The translations under genes and the position numbers were made by a program. Below the pieces are notes generated by a model. It made no database searches and was not told the DNA's origin. It worked only from the letters and a program-made list of their open reading frames with translations. Shown in pieces: positions 1 through 9,439 of a DNA stretch of 64,000 bases. This stretch comes from Marinifilum flexuosum (lineage in GTDB: Bacteria; Bacteroidota; Bacteroidia; Bacteroidales; Marinifilaceae), in assembly GCF_003610555.1 (NCBI RefSeq), contig NZ_RAPQ01000008.1:798490-862489 (forward strand), given 5' to 3'. Within the stretch, counting starts at the first letter, position 1; each line of letters starts with the position of its first letter.

Positions 1-758
1 AGAAGCAAGGGACTCCATTTGTAGCTTATGACGGATCTGAGAAGGACCTTTTCGATAATGAAGCCTATGAAGGAGATGAAGCTTACCAGTTGGTTGTAAC
101 AGATCAATATGGTTGTGAATTTACATCAAGTTCAATAATATCTAATACCTATGTGGTTAAAGCCGATTTTTTTGTTGATCCAAAGAAAGGTGAGGCTGCT
201 CTAAAGGTGAAGTTTACAAATAACTCTATCAACGCTACTGATTATAACTGGTATTTGTATCAGGATCCTGAAAGGGTTCCTGAAGATGTAACTGATGATG
301 AAGATCGTTTATTGACAGATGGTGTTTTAACAACTGAAGATAAAGATCCGTTTGAATTTACTTACAAGCATCCAGGAAAGTATCAAGTCAAATTGATTGT
401 GAAGTCTAATAAAGGACCTGAGGAATGTATTGATGAAATGATGCTAAGTACTCCAATTATGGTCGATACCTCTTTGGTTCAAGTTCCGAATGTATTTACC
501 CCAAATGGCGATGGTAGGAATGACATTTGGAAAGTTAAGACTCAATCCTTGTTTTTGGAAAGCTTTCATGCTATAGTTTTTAACCGATGGGGAAGAGTTC
601 TGTATGAATGGAGAAATCCGGAAGATGGTTGGAATGGAAAAGTAAATGGGAAAATGGCTACACCAGGAACCTATTTTTATGTGATTACGGCTGTAGGAAG
701 AGAAGAACCTCAAAAAAAATATACCAAGAAAGGTTCCTTTATGCTGATAAGGAAATAA
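1..758 (+). CDS. T9SS type B sorting-domain (gliding motility C-terminal) surface protein, C-terminal part
   Basis: This is the 3' end of a secreted protein. The frame is open from base 3 to the window edge, so the true start lies outside; the TTG at 90 is only an internal codon. The middle looks like a PKD/immunoglobulin-like repeat (FTYKHPGKYQVKLIV). The last ~85 residues carry the hallmarks of the gliding-associated type B CTD: VPNVFTPNGDGRND, then FNRWGRVLYEW, a DGWNGK turn, PGTYFYVI and a short basic end (MLIRK). By family knowledge this CTD directs export across the outer membrane by the type IX system. The passenger function cannot be told. A hairpin terminator follows at 844. Confidence 0.9.
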   Translation, partial: KQGTPFVAYDGSEKDLFDNEAYEGDEAYQLVVTDQYGCEFTSSSIISNTYVVKADFFVDPKKGEAALKVKFTNNSINATDYNWYLYQDPERVPEDVTDDEDRLLTDGVLTTEDKDPFEFTYKHPGKYQVKLIVKSNKGPEECIDEMMLSTPIMVDTSLVQVPNVFTPNGDGRNDIWKVKTQSLFLESFHAIVFNRWGRVLYEWRNPEDGWNGKVNGKMATPGTYFYVITAVGREEPQKKYTKKGSFMLIRK

Positions 759-843
759 TAAATACTTGACTTATTAAAAGAAAAGTCTAGACTTGTGATG
801 AAATAGGTATGGGCTTTATTTTTATCTGGTCTTGATGTTTTTC

Positions 844-886
844 AAAAAGGTCTTGACTTTCTTTTATAAGATCAAGACCTTTTTTA
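844..886 (+). terminator. Rho-independent terminator after the T9SS cargo gene
   Basis: Arms AAAAAGGTCTTGA and TCAAGACCTTTTT flank a 15-nt AT-rich loop, and the 3' arm runs into a T tract. It lies about 90 nt past the stop codon. It also separates this gene from the convergent EF-G paralog. Confidence 0.8.
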
Positions 887-914
887 TTGTAATATTACAT
901 TGAACAATTATTCT

Positions 915-946
915 AAAAAAAACCGTCTCGGAACTGAGACGGTTTA
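915..946 (-). terminator. Rho-independent terminator of the EF-G paralog
   Basis: On the minus strand AAACCGTCTC and GAGACGGTTT form a perfect 10-bp stem with a 6-nt loop, followed by a run of T. It starts about 22 nt past the stop codon of the EF-G-like gene. Confidence 0.85.
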
Positions 947-968
947 AGGTATATACTTAAAAATACAA

Positions 969-3125
969 TTATGCTTCAGCTGTTTCTTCTTCGTAAGCAG
1001 CTAGTAATTCTTCCTGAACATCTCCTGGAACTTTTTCGTAGCCATCAAATTTCATAGAGAATTGAGCACGACCACCAGTTAACGAGCTTAATGAAGTTGA
1101 GTAACGATTCATTTCCTTCAATGGAACCTTAGCAAGAATCTTCTGGAATCCTTTTTCAGCTTCCATACCCATAATCATTGCTCTACGAGTTTGAAGATCA
1201 CTCATTACATCACCCATTCTGTCTTCAGGAACCAAAACTTCAACATCATAAATTGGCTCAAGAATTTTAGGACCAGCATTTTTAAATGCAGTACTAAATG
1301 CATGACGACCTGCAAGTTTAAATGAAATTTCATTTGAGTCTACCGCGTGCATTTTACCATCGTAAACCACAACGCGAATATCACGTGCATATGAACCGGT
1401 TAATGGACCTTCATCCATTTTTTCCATTACCCCTTTAAGTATGGCAGGTAAGAATCTGGTATCGATAGCTCCACCAACAATACAGTTACAGAAAACTAAT
1501 TTTCCACCCCAGTCTAGTTCGTGTTCTTCTGTACCTCTTAAATTCACTTTAAGTTCTTTGCCATTTACATTATACATTGTTGGATCTGGCATTCCTTCAG
1601 TGTAAGGCTCAATAATTATATGAACTTCACCAAATTGTCCAGACCCCCCTGATTGTTTTTTGTGGCGATAATCTGCCTGAGCAAGTTTGGTAATAGTTTC
1701 ACGATAAGGAATCTTAGGATCAAGGAATTCAATTTCCATCTTATCATTGTTCAACAATCTCCACCTTAATGTATTCATGTGGAATTCACCTTGTCCGTGA
1801 AGTATAATTTGTTTCAACTCTTTTGAATATTCTATAAGAATTGTTGGATCTTCTTCGTGAATACGATGTAACAATTCTCCTAACCTTTCTTCATCACCAT
1901 CTTCCTTGGCTTTTACAGCAGTTCTATATTTTGGTTCTGGGAATTCAATTTCTTTATATGTGAAATCACAATCCTTACAGTTTAAGGTATGATTGTTTTT
2001 AGTGTTTTTCAGTTTTACGGTTGCCCCAATATCACCTGCTACAAGTTCAGAAACTCTTTCGCGATTTCGTCCTGCAACCAAGTATAATTGCGAGAGTCTT
2101 TCTTTGGTGCCATTGTTGATATTTGTTAAATCATCACCTTCCTTTACACTACCCGAAATTACTTTAAAATAACTTACCTCACCAATATGTGGTTCCATTG
2201 ATGTTTTAAATACAAATAGTGAAGTAGGAGCATTAACGTCACATTTAGCTTCTCTTCCACTCACTGTTGGAATAGCAGGCATTTCTGTAACGAATGGAAC
2301 GATATTGCCAATAAATTCCATTAAACGGCGCACGCCCATGTCTTTTTTAGCTGAAATACAGAATACAGGGAACAGATCACCAGCGATCATTCCTTTTTTC
2401 ATTCCTTCGCGCATTTCATCTTCGGTAAGAGTTCCCTTATCGAAATACAATTCCATAAGAGCTTCATCATTCTCAGCAGCCGATTCTACAAGTTCATTGT
2501 GTAGTTCATCAGCTTTCTCTTTTTCTGAATCAGGAATGTCTAAAATTTGAGGTTCTCCACCTTCAGGACCCCATTGGTACATTTTCATTTTAAGTACATC
2601 CACTACGGCGTTAAAGTTTACGCCAACGTTTACGGGAAACTGTACAATCGAAACTTTGCTACCAAAATTAGTCTTTGCTGATTCTATTGATTGTTCAAAA
2701 TTCGCTTTGTCGTGATCCAATTGATTCACTACAAAGATAAGAGGCGTGTTTAATGCGGCAGCTCTTCTGCCAATAATTTCAGTGCCAACCTCAACGCCAT
2801 GTTGGGCATTGATAAGCATTAAGCCGGTGTCAGTTACATTTAAAGCAGAAATCACACCACCAGAAAAGTCGTCGGCACCTGGAGTATCAATAAAATTGAT
2901 TTTCTTTCCTAACCATTCTGTATACAATACCGTTGAGAATACGGAGTTACCATATTCGTGTTCTACATGATTGTAATCAGAAACGGTGTTATTATCTTCC
3001 ACGTTTCCGCGTCTTGTAATAACACCGCCTTCAAACAACATAGATTCGGCAAGGGTAGTTTTACCCGAGCCGGCGTTGCCAATGAGGGCGATGTTCTTAA
3101 TTTCGTTTGATTGATACACTTTCAT
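969..3125 (-). CDS. Elongation factor G-like paralog (EF-G2 type) with degenerate GTPase motifs
   Basis: 718 residues with the full EF-G domain order: G domain, domain II (~300-385), domain III, domain IV (KKQSGGSGQFGEV about 500) and domain V. The P-loop GNAGSGKT (16-23) is intact. Other G motifs are not: the RGITI part of switch I is replaced by YGNSV, the G3 motif reads DTPGA (80-84) where EF-G has DTPGH, and G4 is NQLD (134-137) instead of NKMD. The missing G3 histidine stimulates GTP hydrolysis in EF-G. Bacteroides carry an EF-G2 reported to support translocation without GTP hydrolysis during starvation; a similar role here is inference. The normal fusA lies on the other strand 1.4 kb away. 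Own promoter and terminator. Confidence 0.9.
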   Translation of the reverse strand: MKVYQSNEIKNIALIGNAGSGKTTLAESMLFEGGVITRRGNVEDNNTVSDYNHVEHEYGNSVFSTVLYTEWLGKKINFIDTPGADDFSGGVISALNVTDTGLMLINAQHGVEVGTEIIGRRAAALNTPLIFVVNQLDHDKANFEQSIESAKTNFGSKVSIVQFPVNVGVNFNAVVDVLKMKMYQWGPEGGEPQILDIPDSEKEKADELHNELVESAAENDEALMELYFDKGTLTEDEMREGMKKGMIAGDLFPVFCISAKKDMGVRRLMEFIGNIVPFVTEMPAIPTVSGREAKCDVNAPTSLFVFKTSMEPHIGEVSYFKVISGSVKEGDDLTNINNGTKERLSQLYLVAGRNRERVSELVAGDIGATVKLKNTKNNHTLNCKDCDFTYKEIEFPEPKYRTAVKAKEDGDEERLGELLHRIHEEDPTILIEYSKELKQIILHGQGEFHMNTLRWRLLNNDKMEIEFLDPKIPYRETITKLAQADYRHKKQSGGSGQFGEVHIIIEPYTEGMPDPTMYNVNGKELKVNLRGTEEHELDWGGKLVFCNCIVGGAIDTRFLPAILKGVMEKMDEGPLTGSYARDIRVVVYDGKMHAVDSNEISFKLAGRHAFSTAFKNAGPKILEPIYDVEVLVPEDRMGDVMSDLQTRRAMIMGMEAEKGFQKILAKVPLKEMNRYSTSLSSLTGGRAQFSMKFDGYEKVPGDVQEELLAAYEEETAEA

Positions 3126-3162
3126 AATTGTATTTTTTTGGGTTTATATAAAATAAGTATCA

Positions 3163-3193
3163 AAAGCCGGGTGTTAGGTTAGTGCCCGGCTTT
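3163..3193 (-). other. Hairpin in the 5' leader of the EF-G paralog
   Basis: AAAGCCGGG and CCCGGCTTT form a perfect 9-bp stem with a 13-nt loop. If transcription starts near 3205, the hairpin sits at the very 5' end of the minus-strand mRNA, about 40 nt before the start codon. No T tract follows in the minus direction, so a terminator is unlikely; mRNA stabilisation or translational control is possible. Confidence 0.45.
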
Positions 3194-3209
3194 AGGTTTT
3201 AAGGCTTAC

Positions 3210-3239
3210 CAAATTAATTAACTTTTTAATAAGATACAA
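3210..3239 (-). promoter_or_regulatory. Candidate promoter of the EF-G paralog
   Basis: Read on the minus strand: TTG (3239-3237), a 19-nt spacer, then TTAATTTG (3217-3210), one mismatch from the Bacteroidota -7 element TAnnTTTG. The implied start is just upstream of the leader hairpin at 3163-3193. Confidence 0.45.
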
Positions 3240-3268
3240 TATGCATTAGATCAATTTGTGGAAAATAA

Positions 3269-3299
3269 TTGACTTGCAGGAATTTTGGTTGTATTTTTG
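3269..3299 (+). promoter_or_regulatory. Promoter P1 of the str/S10/spc/alpha cluster
   Basis: TTGACTTG with TTG at 3269-3271, a 20-nt spacer, and the perfect -7 element TATTTTTG at 3292-3299. It fits the Bacteroidota primary sigma consensus and lies about 235 nt before rpsL. Confidence 0.6.
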
Positions 3300-3382
3300 T
3301 CTTTATCCCGCTATTTTTCTATGGTATGTAGAGTTGAGTCGGAACTTATTTAAAATCAGATGATTTTTTTATTTGATCACTA

Positions 3383-3413
3383 TTTGACTTTTAAAAGGGT
3401 TTTCTTACCTTTG
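3383..3413 (+). promoter_or_regulatory. Promoter P2 of the str/S10/spc/alpha cluster
   Basis: TTTG at 3383-3386, a 19-nt spacer and the perfect -7 element TACCTTTG at 3406-3413. It is the best match of the three candidates. Confidence 0.7.
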
Positions 3414-3456
3414 TGCGCTGATTTCAAGGGGATTTTTGCAAAAATCAACATAACGA

Positions 3457-3488
3457 TTGTTGTTTTTAGTAAATAAATAATACCTTTG
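3457..3488 (+). promoter_or_regulatory. Promoter P3 of the str/S10/spc/alpha cluster
   Basis: TTGTTG at 3457-3462 and the perfect -7 element TACCTTTG at 3481-3488, with a spacer of 18 or 21 nt depending on which TTG is used. The implied leader is only about 40 nt. Confidence 0.65.
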
Positions 3489-3534
3489 CAAACCAATTTG
3501 TTAAAATATATTTAATTAAAAAGTAATTGTTAAT

Positions 3535-3912
3535 ATGCCTACAATTCAACAGTTAGTTCGAAAAGGAAGAACCAAGCTTCAAGAGAAGAGCAAGGCTCCA
3601 GCGTTGGATTCTTGTCCTCAAAGAAGAGGGGTTTGCGTGCGTGTGTATACCACTACACCTAAGAAGCCTAACTCAGCAATGCGTAAAGTTGCTCGTGTTA
3701 GATTGACTAACGGAAAAGAAGTGAATGCTTACATTCCAGGTGAAGGTCACAATTTGCAAGAGCACTCTATCGTATTGATTAGAGGTGGTCGTGTGAAAGA
3801 TCTTCCAGGGGTAAGATATCACCTTGTTCGTGGTGCTCTTGATGCTTCAGGGGTAGAAGGTCGTATGCAGCGTCGTTCTAAGTATGGTACTAAGAGACCA
3901 AAGAAAAAGTAA
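3535..3912 (+). CDS. rpsL: 30S ribosomal protein S12
   Basis: 125 residues, full length, aligned over the whole family. The decoding-centre loops are intact: TPKKPNSA with Lys43, and [13 protein letters not shown] with Lys88 and the Asp that is often methylthiolated. Those lysines are the classic streptomycin-resistance positions, and both are wild type here. First gene of the long ribosomal cluster, downstream of three promoters. No Shine-Dalgarno is seen; the ATG follows an AT-rich leader. A 126-nt spacer separates it from rpsG. Confidence 0.98.
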   Translation: MPTIQQLVRKGRTKLQEKSKAPALDSCPQRRGVCVRVYTTTPKKPNSAMRKVARVRLTNGKEVNAYIPGEGHNLQEHSIVLIRGGRVKDLPGVRYHLVRGALDASGVEGRMQRRSKYGTKRPKKK

Positions 3913-4038
3913 AACCTAGTTTGTAACTGTAGGAGTTATAGTTTATGTGTTGTTCCCACTTGGTTGAGTAAATAGTCGTGAGATTATTGAAGACGCACTT
4001 GGGCAGCTGACATACGAATAGCTCGTAAACTAAAAGAA
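3913..4038 (+). promoter_or_regulatory. Structured rpsL-rpsG spacer, candidate S7 autoregulatory leader
   Basis: This 126-nt spacer is long for the cluster. TAGTTT near its start can pair with AAACTA near its end, and CCCACTTGG with CACTTGGG-like segments lie inside, suggesting a closed RNA domain just before rpsG. In E. coli, S7 binds the rpsL-rpsG spacer to repress its own translation. That this spacer does the same is inference. Confidence 0.35.
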
Positions 4039-4515
4039 ATGAGAAAATCAAGACCTAAAAAGAGAATCTTGTTGCCGGATCCAAAATTTAATGATGTTTT
4101 GGTTACGAGATTTGTGAATGACTTGATGATGGACGGTAAGAAGAATCTTGCGTTCAAAATTTTCTACGATTCATTAGAGATCGTTAAGTCGAAAACTGAA
4201 AAGCTTGAAAAATCTCCACTTGAGATTTGGAAAAAAGCTTTAGAGAACATTACTCCAGCTGTAGAGGTTAAGTCTCGCCGTGTTGGTGGTGCTACCTTCC
4301 AGGTTCCAATGGAAATTCGTCCAGAAAGAAAAGTTTCTATTTCTATTAAGAATATGATTCTTTTTGCTCGTAAGAGATCTGGTAAGTCTATGGCTGAAAA
4401 ATTGTCAGCAGAAATCGTCGCTGCTTTCAATGAAGAAGGTGGAGCTTTCAAGAAGAAAGAAGATACTCACAGAATGGCTGAAGCTAACCGTGCTTTCGCT
4501 CACTTTAGATTTTAA
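4039..4515 (+). CDS. rpsG: 30S ribosomal protein S7
   Basis: 158 residues, normal for bacteria. It opens MRKSRPKKR and contains the conserved [11 protein letters not shown] segment and [13 protein letters not shown]7 nucleates the 30S head by binding the 3' major domain of 16S rRNA and contacts the E-site tRNA. It lies between rpsL and fusA, the standard str operon order. The ATG at 4039 follows AAAGAA, without a clear Shine-Dalgarno. Confidence 0.98.
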   Translation: MRKSRPKKRILLPDPKFNDVLVTRFVNDLMMDGKKNLAFKIFYDSLEIVKSKTEKLEKSPLEIWKKALENITPAVEVKSRRVGGATFQVPMEIRPERKVSISIKNMILFARKRSGKSMAEKLSAEIVAAFNEEGGAFKKKEDTHRMAEANRAFAHFRF

Positions 4516-4551
4516 TAGAATTGTTTAAGCAATTTGTAGAGGACAAAGAAA

Positions 4552-6666
4552 ATGGCTAAGAGAGATTTAAATTTTACCAGAAACATTGGTATCATGGCAC
4601 ACATCGACGCCGGTAAAACAACAACTACCGAGCGTATCTTGTATTATACAGGTGTGTCTCACAAGATTGGTGAGGTTCACGATGGTGCAGCTACAATGGA
4701 CTGGATGGAGCAAGAGCAGGAAAGAGGTATTACTATTACATCTGCAGCTACTACTTGTTTTTGGAACTATGACAGCAAGAAGTATCAAATCAACATTATT
4801 GATACCCCGGGTCACGTTGACTTTACAGTAGAGGTAGAGCGTTCGTTACGTGTTCTTGATGGTGCAGTTGCATGTTTTTGTGCAGTAGGTGGTGTTGAAG
4901 CGCAGTCTGAAACAGTTTGGAGACAGGCTGATAAATATAGAGTTCCTCGTATGGGTTTTGTGAATAAGATGGACCGTTCTGGTGCTGACTTTTTCAAAGC
5001 TGTACGTGAGGTTAAAGAAAAATTAGGAGCTAATCCTATTCCAATTCAAATTCCAATCGGGTCGGAAGAGAGCTTTAGAGGTGTAATCGATTTGATTACT
5101 ATGAAAGCTATCGTTTGGTACGATGATGAGAATGGTACAAATTACACTTTGGAAGATATTCCAGATCACTTGGTTGCTGATGCAAATGAGTGGAGAGAGA
5201 AATTGGTAGAGGCAGTTGCAGAAAACGACGAAGAGTTATTGGAGAGATTCTTTGAGGATCCAGATTCAATTACTGAAGAGGAAATGTATGCTGTTATTCG
5301 TAAAGCTACTATCTCTATGGATATTGTTCCTATGCTTTGTGGTTCTGCATTTAAGAATAAAGGTGTTCAGCGTTTATTGGATGCAATTATTACTTACATG
5401 CCATCTCCACTTGATGTAGAGGCAATTGTTGGTACTGTTCCAGGAACTGACGAAGAAGTTGTTCGTAAGCCGGATGTTGAGGAGCCATTGGCTGCTTTGG
5501 CATTTAAAATTGCTACTGACCCATTCGTAGGTCGTTTAGCATTTACTCGTGTTTACTCAGGATCTATCGAGGCAGGATCATATGTATTTAATACAAGATC
5601 AGGAAACAAAGAGCGTATTTCTCGTTTGTACCAAATGCACTCAAATAAACAGAATGCTATCGAAATGGTAGAAGCTGGTGATATTTGTGCTTGTGTTGGG
5701 TTTAAAGATATTCGTACTGGTGATACTCTTTGTCAGAAAGAATCTCCAATCGAGTTAGAATCAATGGATTTTCCAGATCCAGTAATCGGTATCGCTGTTG
5801 AGCCATTGACTCAGAAGGATGTTGATAAATTGGGTATGGCTCTTGGTAAATTGGCTGAAGAGGATCCAACTTTCCAGGTTAAAACTGACGAAGATTCAGG
5901 TCAAACAGTAATTTCAGGTATGGGTGAGCTTCACTTAGATATCATTATTGACCGTTTGAAGCGTGAATTTAAAGTTGAGTGTAATCAGGGAGCACCTCAG
6001 GTTGCTTACAAGGAAGCTATCAAAGGTTCTGTTGAACACCGTCAGGTATTCAAAAAGCAGTCTGGTGGACGTGGTAAGTTTGCAGATATTCAATTCCGTT
6101 TGATGCCAGTTGATGCAGATTTCGAAGGTGAAGGATTGCAGTTTGTTGATCAGATTAAAGGTGGTAATATTCCTAAGGAATTTGTTCCTTCTGTTCAGAA
6201 AGGTTTCACTGATGCAATGAAAAATGGTGTGTTGGCAGGTTACACTGTAGATACATTAAAAGTTGAGTTGTTTGACGGATCTTTCCACCCGGTTGACTCG
6301 GATCAATTATCATTTGAGATGGCTGCTAAGCAAGGTTTCAAAGAAGCTTGTGCTAAGGCAAATCCGGTTCTTCTTGAGCCTATCATGAAGATGGAAGTTA
6401 TTACTCCTGAAGAGTATATGGGTGATATCATCGGTGACTTGAATAAGCGTCGTGGTCAGGTTGAAGGAATGGAATCTAAGCACGGAGCTCGTGTTGTGAA
6501 TGCTAAAGTACCTTTGGCAGAGCAATTCGGTTATGTAACTGTGTTGAGAACCTTGTCTTCAGGTCGTGCAAACTCTTCTATGGAATTCTCACACTTCGAA
6601 GAAGTGCCTAAAGGTATTGCTAAAGAGGTTGTTGAGAATGCCAAGGGTAAAGTTGAATTATTATAA
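4552..6666 (+). CDS. fusA: Translation elongation factor G
   Basis: 704 residues, the canonical translocase. All GTPase motifs are intact: [10 protein letters not shown]-loop, ERGITI switch I, DTPGHVDF with the catalytic histidine, and NKMD. Domains II to V follow in order, including the domain IV segment [13 protein letters not shown]. It drives mRNA-tRNA translocation and, with RRF, ribosome recycling. Codon use is typical of a highly expressed gene. Contrast with the degenerate paralog at 969-3125. The next gene is rpsJ, 28 nt downstream; no tuf gene lies between, unlike the classic str operon. Confidence 0.98.
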   Translation: MAKRDLNFTRNIGIMAHIDAGKTTTTERILYYTGVSHKIGEVHDGAATMDWMEQEQERGITITSAATTCFWNYDSKKYQINIIDTPGHVDFTVEVERSLRVLDGAVACFCAVGGVEAQSETVWRQADKYRVPRMGFVNKMDRSGADFFKAVREVKEKLGANPIPIQIPIGSEESFRGVIDLITMKAIVWYDDENGTNYTLEDIPDHLVADANEWREKLVEAVAENDEELLERFFEDPDSITEEEMYAVIRKATISMDIVPMLCGSAFKNKGVQRLLDAIITYMPSPLDVEAIVGTVPGTDEEVVRKPDVEEPLAALAFKIATDPFVGRLAFTRVYSGSIEAGSYVFNTRSGNKERISRLYQMHSNKQNAIEMVEAGDICACVGFKDIRTGDTLCQKESPIELESMDFPDPVIGIAVEPLTQKDVDKLGMALGKLAEEDPTFQVKTDEDSGQTVISGMGELHLDIIIDRLKREFKVECNQGAPQVAYKEAIKGSVEHRQVFKKQSGGRGKFADIQFRLMPVDADFEGEGLQFVDQIKGGNIPKEFVPSVQKGFTDAMKNGVLAGYTVDTLKVELFDGSFHPVDSDQLSFEMAAKQGFKEACAKANPVLLEPIMKMEVITPEEYMGDIIGDLNKRRGQVEGMESKHGARVVNAKVPLAEQFGYVTVLRTLSSGRANSSMEFSHFEEVPKGIAKEVVENAKGKVELL

Positions 6667-6694
6667 TTATATCATCGTATAATATCTAAATAAG

Positions 6695-7000
6695 ATGAGC
6701 CAAAAAATTAGAATTAAACTGAAATCTTACGATTACAACTTGGTTGATAAGTCGGCTGAGAAAATCGTAAAGACAGTTAAGGCTACAGGTGCTGTTGTTA
6801 GCGGTCCAATTCCACTTCCAACTCACAAAAGAATTTTTACTGTTCTTCGTTCTACTTTCGTGAACAAGAAATCAAGAGAACAGTTTCAACTTTCTTCTTT
6901 CAAGCGTTTGATTGATATTTACAGTTCTACTGCAAATACAATTGATGCTTTGATGAAGCTAGAGTTGCCTAGCGGTGTAGAAGTTGAAATTAAAGTTTGA
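6695..7000 (+). CDS. rpsJ: 30S ribosomal protein S10
   Basis: 101 residues, full length ([25 protein letters not shown]). S10 is part of the 30S head and in other bacteria also binds NusB in antitermination. It opens the S10 operon gene order, but here follows fusA by only 28 nt with no terminator or convincing promoter between, so it is probably co-transcribed with the str genes. Confidence 0.98.
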   Translation: MSQKIRIKLKSYDYNLVDKSAEKIVKTVKATGAVVSGPIPLPTHKRIFTVLRSTFVNKKSREQFQLSSFKRLIDIYSSTANTIDALMKLELPSGVEVEIKV

Positions 7001-7037
7001 TAATCTAGTAAGATTTATTTTTAAAAAGTAAAGAGAA

Positions 7038-7655
7038 ATGCCAGGATTAATTGGAAAAAAAATCGGAATGACTTCCGTTTACAGTGCCGAGGGAAAAAAT
7101 ATTCCATGCACTGTCATTGAGGCAGGTCCATGTGTTGTAACTCAAATTAAGACTATTGAGTCTGATGGTTACGAAGCACTTCAGTTGGCTTTTGATGAAA
7201 AGAAAGAAAAGCGAACAACTAAGGCGCTAGATGGGCACTTTAAAAAGGCAAACACAACTCCTAAGAAAAAACTTGTAGAGTTTTCAAATTTTGAAAACGA
7301 ATACCAGTTAGGAGACATTATCGACGTTGAATTATTCGAAGGCACTCCATATGTGGATGTTAGCGGAGTTTCAAAAGGTAAAGGTTTCCAAGGGGTAGTA
7401 AAACGTCATGGTTTTGGCGGAGTAGGTGGCGCGACACACGGTCAGCATAACCGTTTACGTGCACCTGGTTCTATTGGTGCTGCATCTTACCCAGCTCGCG
7501 TATTTAAAGGCATGAGAATGGCCGGACGTACAGGTGGGGATAACGTGAAGGTTCAAAATCTTCAAGTACTTAAGGTTATTAAAGAGAATAACCTATTGTT
7601 AGTTAAAGGATCTCTTCCAGGGTCTAAAGGTTCATACGTAATTATTGAGAAGTAA
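7038..7655 (+). CDS. rplC: 50S ribosomal protein L3
   Basis: 205 residues. It starts [15 protein letters not shown] and has the central loop reaching the peptidyl transferase centre ([21 protein letters not shown]). L3 starts 50S assembly by binding the 3' end region of 23S rRNA. Its last base is the first base of the rplD start codon, consistent with translational coupling. Confidence 0.98.
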   Translation: MPGLIGKKIGMTSVYSAEGKNIPCTVIEAGPCVVTQIKTIESDGYEALQLAFDEKKEKRTTKALDGHFKKANTTPKKKLVEFSNFENEYQLGDIIDVELFEGTPYVDVSGVSKGKGFQGVVKRHGFGGVGGATHGQHNRLRAPGSIGAASYPARVFKGMRMAGRTGGDNVKVQNLQVLKVIKENNLLLVKGSLPGSKGSYVIIEK

Positions 7656-8287
7656 TGGAATTAGCGATTTTAAACACAGCTGGAGAAGATACTGGTAGAA
7701 AAATTGAATTGAATGATTCAGTTTTTGGCATCGAACCAAATGAGCATGCTATTTACCTAGACGTTAAACAATTTTTGGCGAACCAACGTCAGGGAACTCA
7801 CAAAGCGAAAGAAAGAGCTGAGATTTCTGGTAGTACTGCCAAAATTAAGAAACAAAAAGGTACTGGTACAGCACGTGCTGGTAGCATTAAGTCACCTATC
7901 TTCAGAGGAGGTGGACGTGTATTCGGTCCTCGTCCAAGAAACTACGGTTTCAAATTGAATAAAAAACTGAAGCAGTTGGCTCGTAAATCTGCTTTAACGA
8001 TCAAAGCTCAAAACGATGCTTTAATGGTAGTTGAAGACTTCAATTTCGAAGCTCCTAAGACAAAAGAATTTGTTAATATTCAGAATAGCTTAAAAGTAGC
8101 TGATAAAAAAGTGCTTTTAGTTTTATCTGAAGATAATAAAAACATATATTTGTCTTCTCGTAATTTGAAGAATGTTAACGTTGTTCGTGTTTCTGACCTT
8201 GCAACTTATGACATTATGAAAGCTTCAACTTTGGTGTTTGTAGAAAGTTCTGTAAAAGGACTTGATGAAATGTTTAAACTAAACTAA
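7655..8287 (+). CDS. rplD: 50S ribosomal protein L4
   Basis: 210 residues. The extended internal loop that lines the exit tunnel is visible ([26 protein letters not shown]). In E. coli L4 also represses the S10 operon by attenuation; no S10 leader hairpin is evident here because rpsJ is embedded in the longer cluster. The ATG overlaps the rplC stop codon by one base (TAATG). Confidence 0.98.
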   Translation: MELAILNTAGEDTGRKIELNDSVFGIEPNEHAIYLDVKQFLANQRQGTHKAKERAEISGSTAKIKKQKGTGTARAGSIKSPIFRGGGRVFGPRPRNYGFKLNKKLKQLARKSALTIKAQNDALMVVEDFNFEAPKTKEFVNIQNSLKVADKKVLLVLSEDNKNIYLSSRNLKNVNVVRVSDLATYDIMKASTLVFVESSVKGLDEMFKLN

Positions 8288-8297
8288 GTTTAAAAAA

Positions 8298-8588
8298 ATG
8301 GATATTTTAATTAAGCCAATCGTTACTGAGAAAATGACTGAGCAAAGCGAAAAATTCAATCGCTTTGGTTTTGTTGTTAATCGTAGAGCGACAAAGATCG
8401 ATATTAAGGCAGCAGTAGAATCAATGTACAATGTTAAAGTGGCATCTGTTAATACCATGAATTATCAGGGTAAAAAGAAAAGCCGTTTTACAAAAGCAGG
8501 TGCTATTGAGGGAAGAACTGCGTCTTTTAAAAAGGCGATCGTTACTTTAGTTGAAGGTGATAATATAGATTTTTATAGCAATATTTAA
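8298..8588 (+). CDS. rplW: 50S ribosomal protein L23
   Basis: 96 residues. It begins MDILIKPIVTEKMTE, the usual L23 opening, and contains YNVKVASVNTMNYQGK. L23 sits at the exit of the nascent-chain tunnel and is the docking site for trigger factor and SRP. It starts 10 nt after rplD and precedes rplB by 7 nt. Confidence 0.97.
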   Translation: MDILIKPIVTEKMTEQSEKFNRFGFVVNRRATKIDIKAAVESMYNVKVASVNTMNYQGKKKSRFTKAGAIEGRTASFKKAIVTLVEGDNIDFYSNI

Positions 8589-8595
8589 TTAGAAA

Positions 8596-9420
8596 ATGGC
8601 TGTACGTAAATTAAAACCTGTAACTCCTGGTCAAAGAAATAAGATTCTAAATACCTTTGAGCAGGTAACTACAGACAAACCTGAGAAATCATTGTTAAGA
8701 CCAATGAAGAAAACCGGTGGTAGAAATAACACTGGTAAGATGACAATGAGATATATAGGTGGTGGTCACAAGAGAAGATATCGAGTTATTGATTTCAAAA
8801 GAGACAAGGACAATGTTCCTGCAAAAGTTGTTTCGATTGAGTACGATCCAAACCGTACTGCACGCATTGCATTGCTTGTGTATGCTGACGGTGAGAAACG
8901 TTACATCATCGCTCCAAACGGACTTGAGGTAGGACAAACTTTGCTTTCTGGAGAAAAAGTAGCTCCTGAAATCGGAAACTCAATGCCATTATCTGATATC
9001 CCATTAGGTACAATAATTCATAATATTGAATTAAGACCCTCTCAAGGTGCTGTGATGGCTCGTAGCGCTGGTGCATATGCTCAACTTGTTTCAAGAGAAG
9101 GCAAATATGCAATGATCAAATTACCTTCTGGAGAAGTTAGAATGATCCTAGTAACTTGTAAAGCAACTATCGGTACTGTTTCAAATACTGACCATGCGTT
9201 GGAAAGAAGCGGTAAAGCTGGTCGTACTCGTTGGTTAGGTAGAAGACCTCGTGTTCGTGGTGTGGTAATGAATCCAGTTGATCACCCAATGGGTGGTGGT
9301 GAAGGTAAATCTTCAGGTGGACATCCACGTTCTAGAACCGGTGTATTAGCTAAAGGGTTCAAAACTCGAGCTAAGAAAAACGCTTCTAATAAGTATATTG
9401 TAGAAAGAAGGAAAAAGTAA
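8596..9420 (+). CDS. rplB: 50S ribosomal protein L2
   Basis: 274 residues with an OB-fold followed by an SH3-like domain. It is needed for subunit joining and peptidyl transferase activity. The conserved C-terminal loop reads [11 protein letters not shown]. coli has VDHPHGGGEG, so the His next to the peptidyl transferase centre is Met here. As I recall this is a usual Bacteroidota variant rather than a defect. The end is strongly basic. It sits in the standard L23-L2-S19 order. Confidence 0.98.
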   Translation: MAVRKLKPVTPGQRNKILNTFEQVTTDKPEKSLLRPMKKTGGRNNTGKMTMRYIGGGHKRRYRVIDFKRDKDNVPAKVVSIEYDPNRTARIALLVYADGEKRYIIAPNGLEVGQTLLSGEKVAPEIGNSMPLSDIPLGTIIHNIELRPSQGAVMARSAGAYAQLVSREGKYAMIKLPSGEVRMILVTCKATIGTVSNTDHALERSGKAGRTRWLGRRPRVRGVVMNPVDHPMGGGEGKSSGGHPRSRTGVLAKGFKTRAKKNASNKYIVERRKK

Positions 9421-9439
9421 TTTGATTAATTAGATTGTT

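Larger units (their letters stand above)
3126..3534. other. 409-bp divergent intergenic region between EF-G2 and rpsL
   Basis: No gene is visible. It holds the minus-strand leader hairpin and promoter for the EF-G paralog, and three plus-strand promoters for the ribosomal cluster. This concentration of start signals suggests that the two EF-G genes are controlled from one intergenic region. Confidence 0.6.

Noticed and set aside
444-713. Minus-strand open frame inside the T9SS cargo gene
   Set aside because: Shadow of the plus-strand gene, whose C-terminal domain is unmistakable.
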